NCBI GenBank assembly: GCA_004123355.1
Contig: SCHM01000001.1
Location: forward strand, 11,170,193-11,234,192
DNA: 64,000 nucleotides
Direction: 5' to 3'
Source: Amphirosellinia nigrospora
Taxonomy: Eukaryota; Ascomycota; Sordariomycetes; Xylariales; Xylariaceae
The notes under the pieces are model-generated. The model made no database searches. It was not told the DNA's origin and was given only the letters and a program-made list of their open reading frames with translations. The position numbers were made by a program, and so were the translations under genes. Positions 63,517 to 64,000 of the stretch are shown here, piece after piece (position 1 is the first letter of the stretch; every line of letters begins with the position of its first letter).

Positions 63517-64000
63517 TGATTCTGGATTCTAGATTCTGGATTTCAGATTTCAAGTGAAGAACAGAGGCTGGCAGGCCTACCATTGGCCACGGACGGACAA
63601 TGGCTTTGATATGATCTTCTAGACGTACATAGGTTATAGTCGTAGTACTCAAGAAAATCGGATAAGACAATTGGCGGTCAAAAAAAGTTGCCATCACTCT
63701 TTGCATCTTTGCAGGATATAATTATAGAAAGACAATAATCCAACCCGTTCCCATTGTACCTACACATAGTGTGATGTTCAGTTACCATTACTCCAAAAAG
63801 GTCGAAATCGTGGTCCGAAGACAGTAAGGTTGGCCTGTATATACTGTACACGATACCAAAGCACCCCGCGTAACGAACGGGTCCAAGCTTCCCTTCACCG
63901 CCACTTCATACCAGCCAACCCTCCATACATACATGTACCGTAGCCTGCTTGCTATACTTAGTGCCACGTACCTAGATCTCACACTAAAACTAAACCACAC

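Larger units (their letters stand above)
54311..64000. other. 9.7 kb without recognisable gene upstream of stuA
   Basis: This begins as the stuA promoter/leader. The remainder has only short open frames, none longer than about 120 codons and none recognisable. It holds simple repeats (listed) and AGGTACC/TACCTA clusters at 55181-55230, 55590-55620, 55940-55970 and 56230-56240. Confidence 0.45.

Overview
The window is nuclear DNA of a filamentous ascomycete (Pezizomycotina, probably a Sordariomycete). The evidence is short introns of about 45-180 bases with GT..CTAAC/CTGAC..AG signals, an APSES regulator of the StuA type, a PigL_N-like/ankyrin protein, a fungal rhodopsin-like 7TM protein, a GT62 mannosyltransferase and a GPI-anchored Ecm33 protein. 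I found no tRNA, rRNA or recognisable intact transposon.

Layout. 1-24.5 kb is a conserved housekeeping block: a peroxisomal Pcs60-type acyl/oxalyl-CoA synthetase (3' end outside the window), the splicing factor Spf45, Ecm33, a secreted tannase/feruloyl-esterase-family hydrolase, a Mag1/AlkA DNA glycosylase, a Mnn9/Van1/Anp1 mannosyltransferase, complex III subunit 7 (Qcr7) and a mitochondrial NAD+-type carrier. 25.9-46 kb looks accessory: a large PigL_N-like/ankyrin protein, a divergent pair made of a 7TM rhodopsin-like protein and an O-methyltransferase, two related BTB proteins, and an unrecognised protein between them. 51.8-53.8 kb holds stuA, the developmental regulator. The remaining ~10 kb upstream of stuA has no recognisable gene.

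Functional themes. Ecm33 and the GT62 enzyme both serve cell-wall mannoprotein building. Qcr7, the carrier and Pcs60 serve organelle energy and carbon metabolism. The 7TM/methyltransferase pair shares a ~700-base divergent promoter and may be co-regulated.

Most important caution. At least nine genes are broken by frameshifts. Where the direction can be read, the shift is always the same: one base missing, usually in or beside a short homopolymer (often G/C). Conserved residues continue on both sides. This looks like systematic deletion error in the assembly, not gene decay. Protein lengths below assume the missing base is restored.
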